A stretch of 64,000 bases of DNA from DASZVP01 sp035546935 (lineage in GTDB: Bacteria > Patescibacteriota > Saccharimonadia > Saccharimonadales > UBA4665), in the NCBI GenBank assembly GCA_035546935.1, contig DASZVP010000002.1, forward strand, positions 186,001 to 250,000, in the 5' to 3' direction. The notes beneath the pieces were generated by a model, which had not been told where the DNA came from, ran no database searches, and saw only the letters and a program-made list of their open reading frames with translations. Numbering within the stretch: the first letter of the stretch is position 1; each line of letters starts with the position of its first letter. Made by a program: the position numbers and the translations under genes. Positions 1 through 7,981 of this stretch are shown piece after piece.

Positions 1-411
1 CGCTGTCCGGTGGGCGACGAAGTTGACCCCTGGGTTAAGGCTAATGTTTTGCCGGCCATCGCCAGCATGCCTCAAACACATGACGATGCCACAGCTATGC
101 GTCACGATTTCTGGCAGTGGTACTTGCAGGCTGAGGCTCAATGCGATTACGTGCTAGTCAGCAACGGCTATCCAGTAGAATATCGCTTCCTGCTGCAGTG
201 TCAGGAAGACGATCTGGAAGCTCGTTATTGGGATCATCCATTCCCACTGCTTGACCTCACCTCGCTATTATTGGCAAGCGGCCAGGACCCATCAGCCAAA
301 AGCCAGCTAATTACTCGTATTGTTCGGGAAGGCAACTTCAAACGCCATCACCCGCTCGATGACGCCACCATTGCGGCGCTGGCGGCCAGCCAAGCACTTG
401 GTCTAAACTAG
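1..411 (+). CDS. 3'-5' exonuclease, C-terminal part (cut by window edge)
   Basis: The frame is open from base 1, so the true start lies upstream and only about 136 codons are visible. The fragment resembles the C-terminal half of Rv2179c-type DEDDh 3'-5' exonucleases. It has a DPWVK segment, then SNGYPVEYRFL where these enzymes carry a middle exonuclease motif, then PLLDLTSLL, and near the end HHPLDDATIAAL, which fits the H-x4-D ExoIII motif. Family members trim RNA or DNA 3' ends. The first DxE motif would be outside the window, so the assignment rests on partial motifs. Confidence 0.55.
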   Translation, partial: RCPVGDEVDPWVKANVLPAIASMPQTHDDATAMRHDFWQWYLQAEAQCDYVLVSNGYPVEYRFLLQCQEDDLEARYWDHPFPLLDLTSLLLASGQDPSAKSQLITRIVREGNFKRHHPLDDATIAALAASQALGLN

Positions 412-427
412 TAAATAACAGATTATT

Positions 428-436
428 TGGTATAAT
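428..436 (+). promoter_or_regulatory. Extended -10 promoter of tRNA-Pro(UGG)
   Basis: TGGTATAAT is an extended -10 (TGn before TATAAT) 17 nt upstream of the mature tRNA. No good -35 is visible. A start near 442 leaves a leader of about 11 nt. Confidence 0.6.
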
Positions 437-453
437 CACTGAAGTGATTTTCT

Positions 454-530
454 CGGGGTGTGGCGCAGTTGGCTAGCGCGCCGCGTTTGGGACGCGGAGG
501 TCGAAGGTTCAAGTCCTTTCACCCCGACCA
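454..530 (+). tRNA. tRNA-Pro(UGG)
   Basis: Cloverleaf with acceptor CGGGGTG/CACCCCG, anticodon stem CCGCG/CGCGG, loop TTTGGGA with anticodon TGG, T-arm GGTTCAAGTCC, discriminator A and encoded CCA. Confidence 0.95.
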
Positions 531-579
531 TGAGAATTTTTACAGTATTGTCACAAGCTTTCAGGCATACTAGCCTGCA

Positions 580-840
580 ATGCACTTAGGTCCAAGAGAC
601 GATTTCGAAAACTATGCTCGGTACATTGAGGATCGTAGCGAAGCCGAACGATTAGCTATTTACGACGGAATTTGCGATCAAGTGCGCAGTCCCGGGTATG
701 ACGGTCGTTTTGATAGGGCTGCCATGGTTATCGAACTGGTTTGGATGGATGAATATGCGCCCGTTCGCAGGCTATCAAATTACGTACCACCTCAACGAGC
801 CAGCGACCCGGCTACCAGCAGCCCGACCAATCTGTTATAA
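580..840 (+). CDS. Small hypothetical protein (86 aa)
   Basis: Unrecognised soluble protein, acidic in its first half (DDFENYARYIEDRSEAERL) with a Pro/Ser-rich C-terminus. The ATG follows CATACT by 8 nt, with no room for a Shine-Dalgarno, so a leaderless transcript is likely. Its stop codon overlaps the -10 of the next tRNA-Pro gene. It sits alone between two tRNA-Pro genes. No signal peptide or membrane segment is visible. Confidence 0.6.
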   Translation: MHLGPRDDFENYARYIEDRSEAERLAIYDGICDQVRSPGYDGRFDRAAMVIELVWMDEYAPVRRLSNYVPPQRASDPATSSPTNLL

Positions 841-841
841 T
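833..841 (+). promoter_or_regulatory. Extended -10 promoter of tRNA-Pro(CGG)
   Basis: TGTTATAAT ends 23 nt before the tRNA and overlaps the stop codon of the preceding gene. It is followed by a CCCCTGTT stretch also seen after the tRNA-His -10. Confidence 0.6.
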
Positions 842-864
842 CAACCCCTGTTAACAGATAGTTA

Positions 865-941
865 CGGGGTGTAGCGCAGCTTGGTAGCGCGCAGCGTTCG
901 GGACGCTGAGGTCGCTGGTTCAAATCCAGTCACCCCGACCA
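865..941 (+). tRNA. tRNA-Pro(CGG)
   Basis: Acceptor CGGGGTG/CACCCCG, anticodon stem CAGCG/CGCTG with loop TTCGGGA (anticodon CGG), T-arm GGTTCAAATCC, encoded CCA. It ends one base before the stop codon of the convergent membrane-protein gene. Confidence 0.95.
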
Positions 942-942
942 G

Positions 943-1803
943 TTATTTGCGATCGGCGAGTTTCTTGGCTTGATTATAAATTTCGCTAATTGGCGCACTG
1001 ATTATTAGTATAAGAACGCCCTCGATAAGTGAGCCAATCAATAATGAACCGTACCCAATAACTGGCTGGGAGTTGACTGGGCCGCTAAAGTTGCTTGTGT
1101 CCAGGCTGGTTTGAGAATTAGCGGGCGACAACGCTGAAACAATTATCGCTATAACGATTAGAGTCAGGTAGTAGCAGACAACCGCGCCGCTGCTATTGCG
1201 CCAAAGCGCGGCACTGCGCTTAAAGACAGCGGGGGCAGACTCGGGCTGTTCGTCATCAATCACTACCAAAAATACATACACCATGCGGAACAACAGAACA
1301 ATAAAAGCTATCAGGCCTGCAATGGCCAGCAAAATGGCCAGAGCAGGAGCAATCGCGCCGGCTAGAGATACGATTAAAACGGCGGCAACGAAAGCGCCGC
1401 CAAGAATCAGGGCAATCAAGACGGCCAACTTGTAGCGCTGAATGACAAACGGGAGAAGTGAGCCAAAGCTTACTTTTTGACGTCGCGTTCCTGTCAAGAC
1501 AGCGCGTTGGACAACCTCATAAAAGAACCCGGTGATTAATGTTGTAATGGCCCAAACCAGCAGCACTCTTACGATAAAACGGATAAAATTGAAGTCAGAG
1601 TGGTCAAAGCTATCGAAATTCGACGTTATTAGAATAATAAACAGCAGGCTGGTGCCAAAAGCAGCAACGGTGGCGACCAGGGCGGCTAAAATAGCAGTTA
1701 GCGGGTTGGTCTGGAAAAGGTTTTTGTTCCCCCGTACGAAGTGAACAAAGGGATTGGCTGATACCTTGTTGGCTGGAATTGCGTCAGATTTTTTGGTGGC
1801 CAT
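943..1803 (-). CDS. Polytopic membrane protein, paralog of the 21716-22981 product
   Basis: About 286 aa with roughly six hydrophobic segments. After a short hydrophilic N-terminus it carries NPFVHFVRGNKNLFQTN, closely matched by NPLGHFLQGNKNLLATN in the product at 21716-22981, so the two are paralogs. Both share an acidic cytoplasmic loop (DDEQPES / DDEEPQS) followed by a basic RRSxxLW-like segment and end near SEIYNxA. The fold recalls membrane domains of the YciC/GPDPase_memb type, but no function can be assigned. I chose the ATG at 1803 (MATKKSD), preceded by GAGAGA, over an upstream start that would run through the promoter shared with the divergent gene at 1861. Confidence 0.7.
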   Translation of the reverse strand: MATKKSDAIPANKVSANPFVHFVRGNKNLFQTNPLTAILAALVATVAAFGTSLLFIILITSNFDSFDHSDFNFIRFIVRVLLVWAITTLITGFFYEVVQRAVLTGTRRQKVSFGSLLPFVIQRYKLAVLIALILGGAFVAAVLIVSLAGAIAPALAILLAIAGLIAFIVLLFRMVYVFLVVIDDEQPESAPAVFKRSAALWRNSSGAVVCYYLTLIVIAIIVSALSPANSQTSLDTSNFSGPVNSQPVIGYGSLLIGSLIEGVLILIISAPISEIYNQAKKLADRK

Positions 1804-1860
1804 TCGGATCTCTCGGTTAAGTACCTGAGCATACAGTAGCACACATAGTACAATAGGTGC

Positions 1861-2484
1861 ATGCACTTTATCGTCGCCAGCATTGGCGTGCTGGTTTTAT
1901 TGCTCCTGAACGAAGCATGGTGGCGTACGCGTCAACCGCACAGCGAACTCAGCCGCAAATTTATCCACATTACAGTTGGCTCATTTGTAGCCTTTTGGCC
2001 GTATTTTTTGACCTGGAATGAAATCCGTTTATTAAGCTTAAGCTTTTTGTTGGTAGTTGTAGTTTCCCGCTACCTGCAGATCTTTAAAGCCATACATAGT
2101 GTCCAGCGGCCAACTGCCGGTGAGTTTTTCTTCGCCATTGCAGTGGGAGTCTTGTCTTTTGTGCAGCATCACCCGCACATCTACACTGCGGCCCTCCTAA
2201 CGATGAGCTTGGCTGACGGCCTGGCAGCAATTATCGGCACACATTTTGGTACGCGTTACCGATACAAGGTTTTTGGAAGCTATAAAAGCTTCCCAGGTTC
2301 ACTCACCTTTTTTATTGTCTGTGGCCTGATTCTGGTGGTCTACAGCCACACCACCAAATACATAGCCGCCTATGAGATCGATGCCTTAGCTGTCGGCGCT
2401 ACCATATTAGAAAATCTGGGAGCCTACGGCTCCGACAACTTGCTGGTACCGCTGCTAATTGGCGGTATTTTGCTGTTATTCTAG
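1861..2484 (+). CDS. Dolichol/phytol kinase-family integral membrane protein
   Basis: 207 aa, six to seven transmembrane helices. Family-typical motifs are ELSRKFIHIT near the N-terminus, LADGLAAIIGTHFG in the middle and KSFPGSLTFF after it, with DNLLVPL near the end. This is the SEC59/VTE5/DGK1 group, which phosphorylates polyprenols, phytol or diacylglycerol with CTP. The substrate here is unknown; undecaprenol or diacylglycerol recycling is plausible. TACAAT lies 6 nt before the ATG, so the mRNA is probably leaderless. Its stop overlaps that of the convergent P-type ATPase gene by 4 nt (CTAG). Confidence 0.8.
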   Translation: MHFIVASIGVLVLLLLNEAWWRTRQPHSELSRKFIHITVGSFVAFWPYFLTWNEIRLLSLSFLLVVVVSRYLQIFKAIHSVQRPTAGEFFFAIAVGVLSFVQHHPHIYTAALLTMSLADGLAAIIGTHFGTRYRYKVFGSYKSFPGSLTFFIVCGLILVVYSHTTKYIAAYEIDALAVGATILENLGAYGSDNLLVPLLIGGILLLF

Positions 2485-4310
2485 ACTTTGATCAAGTGGG
2501 CCCGCAGGGCGTTAAAGATCACGACAACGTCCACAACTTCTTGAAGCAGAGCGCCTAATAATGGCGGGAATTTGCCGGTAGCGAAGACCAGCATCATGAT
2601 GAGGCTTAACGCTATACCAACCAGAATACTTTGGCGTGCAATTTTGAACGTCTGAACTGCGATGGCGCGCGCGGCGGCCACTCGGCTAAGGTCGTCGGTC
2701 ATAATGACCAAGTCGGCGGATTCGCTGGCAGCGGTCGAGCCGCGCGCGCCGAGGGCCACGCCTACGTCAGCGGCTGTCAAGACCGGCGCGTCGTTAACGC
2801 CATCACCCACAAAAACAAGCGGCCGGTGGGCAGAGCGCTCCAGTGTGTGCAGCTTTTCGGCAGGAAGGGCATCGGCGTAAACTTCTTCAATGCCTACTTG
2901 TTTGGCAATGTCGTCGGCGGTAGCCTTATTATCACCAGTAACCATAAAACTGTGTTTGAGACCCAAACGGCGCAGCTGTGCCAGCGTGGCTTTGCTTTCC
3001 GGGCGCAGTTCATCACGCAGGCTAATCACGCCCAGCAGCTCGCGATTGCGGGCGACGTAAACAGCGGTGGCTTTAACGCTGGTCGATAGTTTTTTAGGCA
3101 ACTCCACATCGCGTTCAGTCAGTAAGCTCAGACGTCCAACCAAGACAGATGTGCCTTTCAGCTGGGCCGATAAGCCGCGCCCGGATAATTCCTGGACGTG
3201 CTTGGCCTTTACCAATTTAATTTTTTTGGCCGTGGCCGCATCAACAATCGCTTGAGCCACAATGTGGTTTGATTGTTGCTCAAGACTGGCAGCCAGCGAC
3301 AAAACTTCATCTTTCGTGGCTTTGCCAAAAGTTTTGACATCGTCGACGGTCAGCTGGCCTCGGGTCAGCGTGCCGGTTTTATCAAAGGCGATGGCTTTGG
3401 CCTCTGCCAGACGCTCCAAAGCTGAGCCGGTTTTAACAATAATGCCGTATTTGCTGGCGCGAGCCATGCCGCTAATTAGGGCAATCGGCGCGGCCAGCAA
3501 CAGCGGGCAGGGCGTCGCCACCACGATAACTTCCAAGAAACGAATGGCCTGGCCGCTAACTACCCAAACTGCACCAGCTAAGGCGTAAGCTGTTACCGTA
3601 AAGGGCACGCTGTAGCGATCAGCCAAGCGCACAAAGGGTGACTGGCTGGCAGCAGCGCTGCGAACTAACTTAACGATTTGCTGGTACTGACTGTCTTCAG
3701 CACTGGCCGTGGCTTTGGCAGTAATAGCGCCGTCGAGGTTAATGCTACCACTCAAGATCTGTTCACCGACGGTTTTGCTTTGCGGCAGGCTCTCGCCGGT
3801 CAAAGAAGCCTCATCAAAACTGGCGGTGCCTTCCAATATCAATGCATCCACCGGCACGACCTCGCCCGGTTTAATCACCAGTTTGTCGCCGCTATGTATT
3901 TCACTGACCTTCACATCAACCACTTGGCCTTTACGCAGAACATGGGCCTGGCGCGGAGCCTTTTCCAATAAAGCATCGAGCTCAGTTCGGGCCCGGTGCT
4001 CGGCAAAATCTTCCAGTGATTCGCCACCCGTGAGCATCAATACCACCACGATAGCTGCCCACGGTTGGTGCAAAATAACGGATACTACAATGGCTGTGGC
4101 GGCCAAAATATCAATGCCATAAGAGCCGCTGCGAATGTCCTGCCACATATCCCACAGCAGCGGCAAAACCTCGATCAAGGACACAATGCCTAAAACCCAA
4201 TGGGCGATCACCGCGTGGTGAGTGAACTGCAGAATTAAGCTGGCAATCAAAGCCAGCAGGGCTAAAACAAACATATTGTATTCGCGCACGAAACGCAGCA
4301 CTCGCTTCAT
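2481..4310 (-). CDS. Heavy-metal P1B-type ATPase with TPC motif
   Basis: 609 aa cation pump. It shows the actuator TGES loop, the phosphorylation site DKTGTLT, the hinge GDGVNDAP and a transmembrane metal motif ATPCPLL, i.e. TPC rather than the CPC of copper/zinc pumps. TPC is associated with the poorly understood P1B-5 group; the C-terminal hemerythrin domain of some members is absent, as is any N-terminal CxxC metal domain. It should expel a transition metal, identity unknown. The start is supported by GGAG 7 nt upstream. It is divergent from the DUF4396 gene at 4364, which has metal-ligand-like residues. Confidence 0.85.
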   Translation of the reverse strand: MKRVLRFVREYNMFVLALLALIASLILQFTHHAVIAHWVLGIVSLIEVLPLLWDMWQDIRSGSYGIDILAATAIVVSVILHQPWAAIVVVLMLTGGESLEDFAEHRARTELDALLEKAPRQAHVLRKGQVVDVKVSEIHSGDKLVIKPGEVVPVDALILEGTASFDEASLTGESLPQSKTVGEQILSGSINLDGAITAKATASAEDSQYQQIVKLVRSAAASQSPFVRLADRYSVPFTVTAYALAGAVWVVSGQAIRFLEVIVVATPCPLLLAAPIALISGMARASKYGIIVKTGSALERLAEAKAIAFDKTGTLTRGQLTVDDVKTFGKATKDEVLSLAASLEQQSNHIVAQAIVDAATAKKIKLVKAKHVQELSGRGLSAQLKGTSVLVGRLSLLTERDVELPKKLSTSVKATAVYVARNRELLGVISLRDELRPESKATLAQLRRLGLKHSFMVTGDNKATADDIAKQVGIEEVYADALPAEKLHTLERSAHRPLVFVGDGVNDAPVLTAADVGVALGARGSTAASESADLVIMTDDLSRVAAARAIAVQTFKIARQSILVGIALSLIMMLVFATGKFPPLLGALLQEVVDVVVIFNALRAHLIKV

Positions 4311-4350
4311 TTTTATCTCCGTTTAAGTCGTCATTAACAGTATAGCAATT

Positions 4351-4356
4351 TATAAT
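4351..4356 (+). promoter_or_regulatory. -10 element of DUF4396 gene (leaderless)
   Basis: TATAAT ends 7 nt before the ATG at 4364, placing the transcription start at or next to the start codon. Confidence 0.65.
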
Positions 4357-4363
4357 AAAGATT

Positions 4364-4807
4364 ATGAGCAAAGCCGACTTAAATATGGGCGTCAAGGCCA
4401 CGCTGCATTGTCTGAGCGGCTGCGCCATCGGAGAGATCATTGGATCTGTAGTTGGATCGGGTTTGAGCTGGAACAACATGGCAACAGAGGCGTTGACTAT
4501 ACCGCTGGCTTTTGCCGGCGGTTATGGACTAACGCTATGGGGTTTACGCGCCAGCCAGCTGAGCCTGAAGAAAAGAGTTGGCTTGGCTTTAGCTTCGGAC
4601 AGCCTGTCAATAATTAGCATGGAAATTGTCGACACCTTGATCATTGTGTCGATACCAGGCGCTCTGGCTGCCGGACCTGGCGCGGCGCTATTTTGGTGGA
4701 GTCTGGCTTTAGCCCTTCTGGCTGCTTTTGTAGTCACGACTCCAGTCAACAGCTGGTTAATTGCTAAAGGGAAGGGACATGCCCTTGTCCGCCATGACCA
4801 TCATTAG
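4364..4807 (+). CDS. DUF4396 membrane protein
   Basis: 147 aa. N-terminal ATLHCLSGCAIGEIIG with two Cys, three to four hydrophobic segments, MEIVDTLI in the middle, and a C-terminal NSWLIAKGKGHALVRHDHH, all as in the DUF4396 family. The Cys pair and His-rich tail suggest metal or haem binding, and the divergent partner is a P1B metal pump, so a joint role in metal handling is inferred. Leaderless start (TATAAT, 7-nt gap). The stop overlaps that of gdhA by 4 nt. Confidence 0.8.
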   Translation: MSKADLNMGVKATLHCLSGCAIGEIIGSVVGSGLSWNNMATEALTIPLAFAGGYGLTLWGLRASQLSLKKRVGLALASDSLSIISMEIVDTLIIVSIPGALAAGPGAALFWWSLALALLAAFVVTTPVNSWLIAKGKGHALVRHDHH

Positions 4808-6003
4808 CTTAGTGCTAACAGACCTTTCATAATAGCGGCCTGCTTCAACGGCACCTTGTGCTTTTTAGCCAAGTCAATAATTTCGTCAGTGGCCTTAACC
4901 AGGTAGTCTTTGAGCTGATCATTTACTTTTTGAAGGTGCCAGTGCTCATTGTTTTTATTTTGGACCCATTCCAGATAGCTGACAATTACGCCGCCAGCAT
5001 TGGCCAAAATATCAGGCAAAACGACCACGCCAGCTTGCTCTAGGGTCTCCAGGGCTTCGTCGCTGACCGGCCCGTTGGCCATCTCTACAATGTACTTGGC
5101 CTTGATGTGTCCGACATTACTTTTGTTGACCGCGTCACCCAAAGCGGCTAGGACTAGAACGTCAATGTCCAGCTCCAATAGATCTTCATTTGTGAGTTTC
5201 TGTAACTTGTCGCCTTCATAATTAGAGAAACGTCCGCCGGCAGCCTTAAACTGTGCCAGCTCCTCGGCCGCTAAACCGTCGGGGTTGTAGAGCGCGGTTT
5301 GCGAGTCACTGGCGGCCACCAGCTGCCAATTGGGGTGTATGCCGGCAGCAAGGGCTGCAAAAAATGAACCAACGTTGCCATAGCCCTGCACGGCGTAAGT
5401 CAGCGGCCTGTCGGTTTTATGCCGTTTTAAATATTGGCCCAAGACAATCACGCCGCCCCGGCCGGTGGCCGCGTCGCGACCCAGACTGCCGCCGTGCTCC
5501 AAACTTTTGCCAGTGAAGCTGGCGCCACTCTTGTCACCAGTTAGTACCTGATACTCATCAACCATCCAGTCAATTATTGCCGGATTCGTGTTGACATCTG
5601 GAGCGGGCACATCTTTGTCAGGGCCAATGTGCGGTTGCAGATGGCGTACATACTCGCGACTGATATGCTCCAGCTCTTCTTTATTGAGTTGCCGAGGATC
5701 GACTGACACGCCGCCCTTGCCGCCGCCAAATGGCAGTCCGACGGCCGCAGTTTTAAAACTCATTAACGTGGCCAGCGCTCGCACTTCATCTAAATCAACT
5801 TCCGGGTGGAAACGAATGCCGCCTTTATAAGGCCCGCGCTTGTTATTATGCTGGACGCGGTAGGCCGGGAAAGAGCGGCCATCTTTTAAGCTAACTTCGA
5901 AAATATGCTCAGCGTTGCTGCTGATAACTTTTTCAATCGTCTCGTCGTCGAGGCCGAGCTTGCGGCCGGCTTGGCGGATAAGATTTTGGGCGGTTGATAA
6001 CAT
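4804..6003 (-). CDS. gdhA: Glutamate dehydrogenase (Glu/Leu/Phe/Val dehydrogenase family)
   Basis: 399 aa, near the family's usual length. The catalytic region KRGPYKGGIRFH and PFGGGKGGV carries the substrate and catalytic lysines; DVNTNPAIIDWM and a Rossmann GYGNVGSFFA segment (NAD(P) binding) follow. It interconverts glutamate and 2-oxoglutarate plus ammonium. The true start is ATG 6003, preceded by GGAGGG; a longer frame would run through tRNA-His. In a small genome this gene may let the cell degrade scavenged amino acids or assimilate ammonium. Confidence 0.9.
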   Translation of the reverse strand: MLSTAQNLIRQAGRKLGLDDETIEKVISSNAEHIFEVSLKDGRSFPAYRVQHNNKRGPYKGGIRFHPEVDLDEVRALATLMSFKTAAVGLPFGGGKGGVSVDPRQLNKEELEHISREYVRHLQPHIGPDKDVPAPDVNTNPAIIDWMVDEYQVLTGDKSGASFTGKSLEHGGSLGRDAATGRGGVIVLGQYLKRHKTDRPLTYAVQGYGNVGSFFAALAAGIHPNWQLVAASDSQTALYNPDGLAAEELAQFKAAGGRFSNYEGDKLQKLTNEDLLELDIDVLVLAALGDAVNKSNVGHIKAKYIVEMANGPVSDEALETLEQAGVVVLPDILANAGGVIVSYLEWVQNKNNEHWHLQKVNDQLKDYLVKATDEIIDLAKKHKVPLKQAAIMKGLLALS

Positions 6004-6119
6004 TGGACCCTCCTTTTGTTTTGATAATGACATAGTAGTCACGCAGCGTACTGTATGTAGTTTCACTAACGGCGGCAAAGTATTGCCGCTTCTCGACATA
6101 ATTGCCTCCCAGGCAACTA

Positions 6120-6197
6120 TGGGGCGAATGATGGGGGTCGAACCCACGACCTTCGGGACCACAACCCGACGCTCTAACCAACTGAGCTACATTCGCC
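6120..6197 (-). tRNA. tRNA-His(GUG)
   Basis: Extra G at -1 pairs with C73. Acceptor GCGAATG/CATTCGC, anticodon stem TCGGG/CCCGA, loop TTGTGGT (anticodon GTG), T-arm GGGTTCGACCC, encoded CCA. The G-1:C73 pair is the histidine identity mark. Confidence 0.95.
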
Positions 6198-6358
6198 TCG
6201 TCCTCCCGTACGCACCTGTCTCGTTTTGCCTGAGCGGCAACAGCTTCGACTTGGCGCTACGGTCGTCCTCTCAAATCTTCAAACAGCGAAGCTTGGTTTG
6301 AAGATTTGTCTGTATCAAGAACAGGGGTGATTATACGGGAATTGAGGTGTTTTTACAA
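6198..6358 (-). promoter_or_regulatory. tRNA-His promoter and structured 5' leader
   Basis: TTGTAA (6353-6358) and TATAAT (6330-6335) are separated by 17 nt. Transcription should start near 6323, giving a leader of about 125 nt. It contains a 13-bp perfect stem (6272-6284 with 6296-6308, enclosing a further AGC/GCT stem) and a second region with TTGCC/GGCAA and CCGTA/TACGG pairing. Neither hairpin is followed by a U-run. Confidence 0.65.
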
Positions 6359-6835
6359 CTCTTTTGAGCGACTCAGCCAAAAGCCCAGGCGCAGCAAGCC
6401 ATAGCCCACAAAGCCGCCCGTGGTGTTGGCGGTCAGATCCCAAGACGTATCACTAATATCAATGCTTTTAATATGGACAACCTTGACCAACGTGAATTCA
6501 ATCAGCTCGTTCGCTACTCCAAGAGCAGATACAAAACCAAAAAGCACAGCCAAATCTATCAGCCAGTGGCAGCGCCACTTAAAGCGCAGCTTGAGATAGC
6601 TGTAGACCAAAGCGCAGTATATGCCGCCGCCCACGAAGTGTTGCTGAAAGGTGCTGGTCTCGTGCGAGATGTGAATGTTGGGCAGGGCTTGCGACAGCGG
6701 AAAGGCGGCAGCCGCCAGCAATAAAAGCCACCATCCGCGCTTGCCGGTTCGTCTTTTTGGGGACAGGCAATAATCGATCAACCACGGCAAAATGGCCGTA
6801 CCCGCCACGACCAAAATATTAATCAGTACCGTCAT
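6353..6835 (-). CDS. VanZ-like small integral membrane protein
   Basis: 160 aa with four to five hydrophobic helices. The C-terminal part contains ELIEF followed by DTSWDLTANTTGGFVGY, a D-x3-D-x2-AN pattern typical of VanZ-like and related families; the biochemical role is unknown. The ATG at 6835 overlaps the TGA of the upstream DUF1295 gene, so the two are translationally coupled. The coupling suggests a common envelope or lipid role. Confidence 0.65.
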   Translation of the reverse strand: MTVLINILVVAGTAILPWLIDYCLSPKRRTGKRGWWLLLLAAAAFPLSQALPNIHISHETSTFQQHFVGGGIYCALVYSYLKLRFKWRCHWLIDLAVLFGFVSALGVANELIEFTLVKVVHIKSIDISDTSWDLTANTTGGFVGYGLLRLGFWLSRSKEL

Positions 6836-7608
6836 CAAGATTTTTTAAACCAGGGAATTAGGACAGAAGTTTTTTGGGCATAGTCTTGGTAAGCCTTATC
6901 CTTGGCAAAGTGCTTCTCAAGAGGCGGCAGCCCAGAAACCTTCACGATTAAGAAAGTAATTACGGCTGGACCAACTAGGCCCCACCAACGATCCAGGCCG
7001 CAAGCTACCAGGCCGGCACCGATCCAGGTGATGATTTCACCGAAGTAATTGGGATGGCGGCTGTATCGCCACAGGCCACTTTGCATCACGCCCCCATGCT
7101 TGCTTTTTAAAAAGCGGCGTAATTGGAAATCGGCCAGCGATTCAACTACCAGCCCCAATAACCACACCACAAAGCCAATCTTCACCAACGGCGTCCACCC
7201 TGAGCGTAAAGTACTCTCAATCGCCAGTACGGGGGCGCTTACTAACAAGATCAACAAGGCTTGTAATAAATAAATATTAATAAAGGCTTTGTTGGCCACG
7301 TGCTTGCCCCATTTGCGGCGCAGAGCCGCATAGCGCTCGTCTTCGGACCGATTAATATTGCGCAAAGTAATGTGTGTTGCCAGGCGTAAGCCCCAAAGGG
7401 TAACTAGCCATAAGGCCAATAGCTGCACGCCCGTATGCCCAGCTTGACCGTAAAAAATGATCAAGGCCAGGTAAACAAAACCCAGACCCCAGGCAGTGTC
7501 GACGACATCCAGGCGCTTCACATAACTGGCGAAACCGAACCAAATGCCCATATAGGCAATTACGGCCGCCAGACTAATGCCAAATACTAACCCCAGGCTC
7601 ATATCCAT
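6835..7608 (-). CDS. DUF1295 (steroid 5-alpha-reductase-like) membrane enzyme
   Basis: 257 aa with about six helices. The C-terminal signature GLWRYSRHPNYFGEIITWIG is the NADPH-binding region shared by DUF1295 and isoprenylcysteine methyltransferase/sterol reductase families. Expected activity is reduction or methylation of a lipid-like substrate; which one cannot be told. It is the first gene of a two-gene unit with the VanZ-like protein. Confidence 0.8.
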   Translation of the reverse strand: MDMSLGLVFGISLAAVIAYMGIWFGFASYVKRLDVVDTAWGLGFVYLALIIFYGQAGHTGVQLLALWLVTLWGLRLATHITLRNINRSEDERYAALRRKWGKHVANKAFINIYLLQALLILLVSAPVLAIESTLRSGWTPLVKIGFVVWLLGLVVESLADFQLRRFLKSKHGGVMQSGLWRYSRHPNYFGEIITWIGAGLVACGLDRWWGLVGPAVITFLIVKVSGLPPLEKHFAKDKAYQDYAQKTSVLIPWFKKS

Positions 7609-7644
7609 TTAATGATAACAGAAATGCTTGCGCTTAATTGATTT

Positions 7645-7721
7645 TGGTACCCCCGGCAAGATTCGAACTTGCGACCTTAGGCTTAGAAGTCCTCTGCTCT
7701 ATCCAGCTGAGCTACGGGGGC
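7645..7721 (-). tRNA. tRNA-Arg(UCU)
   Basis: Acceptor GCCCCCG/CGGGGGT with a G1-U72 wobble, anticodon loop CTTCTAA (TCT), T-arm AAGTTCGAATCTT, encoded CCA. The closing pair of the anticodon stem is A-G. It lies 18 nt downstream of tRNA-Gly, likely in one transcript. Confidence 0.9.
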
Positions 7722-7739
7722 TCGTCCTCACGAGCGCAC

Positions 7740-7814
7740 TGGTGCGGGATGGGGTAGTCGAAACCCCGCCTCAAGTTTGGAAAACTTGCATACTAACCGT
7801 TATACGAATCCCGC
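7740..7814 (-). tRNA. tRNA-Gly(UCC)
   Basis: Acceptor GCGGGAT/ATCCCGC, anticodon stem CAAGT/ACTTG with loop TTTCCAA (TCC), T-arm GGGGTTTCGACTACCCC, discriminator A and encoded CCA. TATAAT at 7824-7829 (minus strand) leaves only a few leader bases. Confidence 0.92.
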
Positions 7815-7823
7815 GCTCCTGCC

Positions 7824-7829
7824 ATTATA
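7824..7829 (-). promoter_or_regulatory. -10 of the tRNA-Gly/tRNA-Arg unit
   Basis: TATAAT on the minus strand, 9 nt before the tRNA-Gly 5' end, with a weak TGGTAA 17 nt further upstream. Confidence 0.55.
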
Positions 7830-7933
7830 GCCGAGTCAGCGGATGATTACCATAACCTCAATTCATAATAATTGCAAGCATAAGCGTTGTCGATGTAAAA
7901 TCACAAAATTAACAGGGGTCAAAATGTCAAAGC

Positions 7934-7964
7934 TTGACATATGGGCATATACTTGAAGTATACC
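7934..7964 (+). promoter_or_regulatory. Promoter of yggT-like gene
   Basis: TTGACA at 7934-7939 and TATACC at 7959-7964 (19-nt spacer), followed by a short leader containing AAGGAGAGGG. Confidence 0.55.
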
Positions 7965-7981
7965 TAAAAAAAGGAGAGGGT

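Noticed and set aside
5933..6181. Frames running through tRNA-His
   Set aside because: They overlap a certain tRNA and the gdhA start region with its GGAGGG site; no independent support.
7924..7956. 10-codon frame (starting MSKLDIW) with AGGGG upstream, as a leader peptide for the yggT-like gene
   Set aside because: It lies across the -35 and spacer of the yggT promoter and is too short to support without conservation data.
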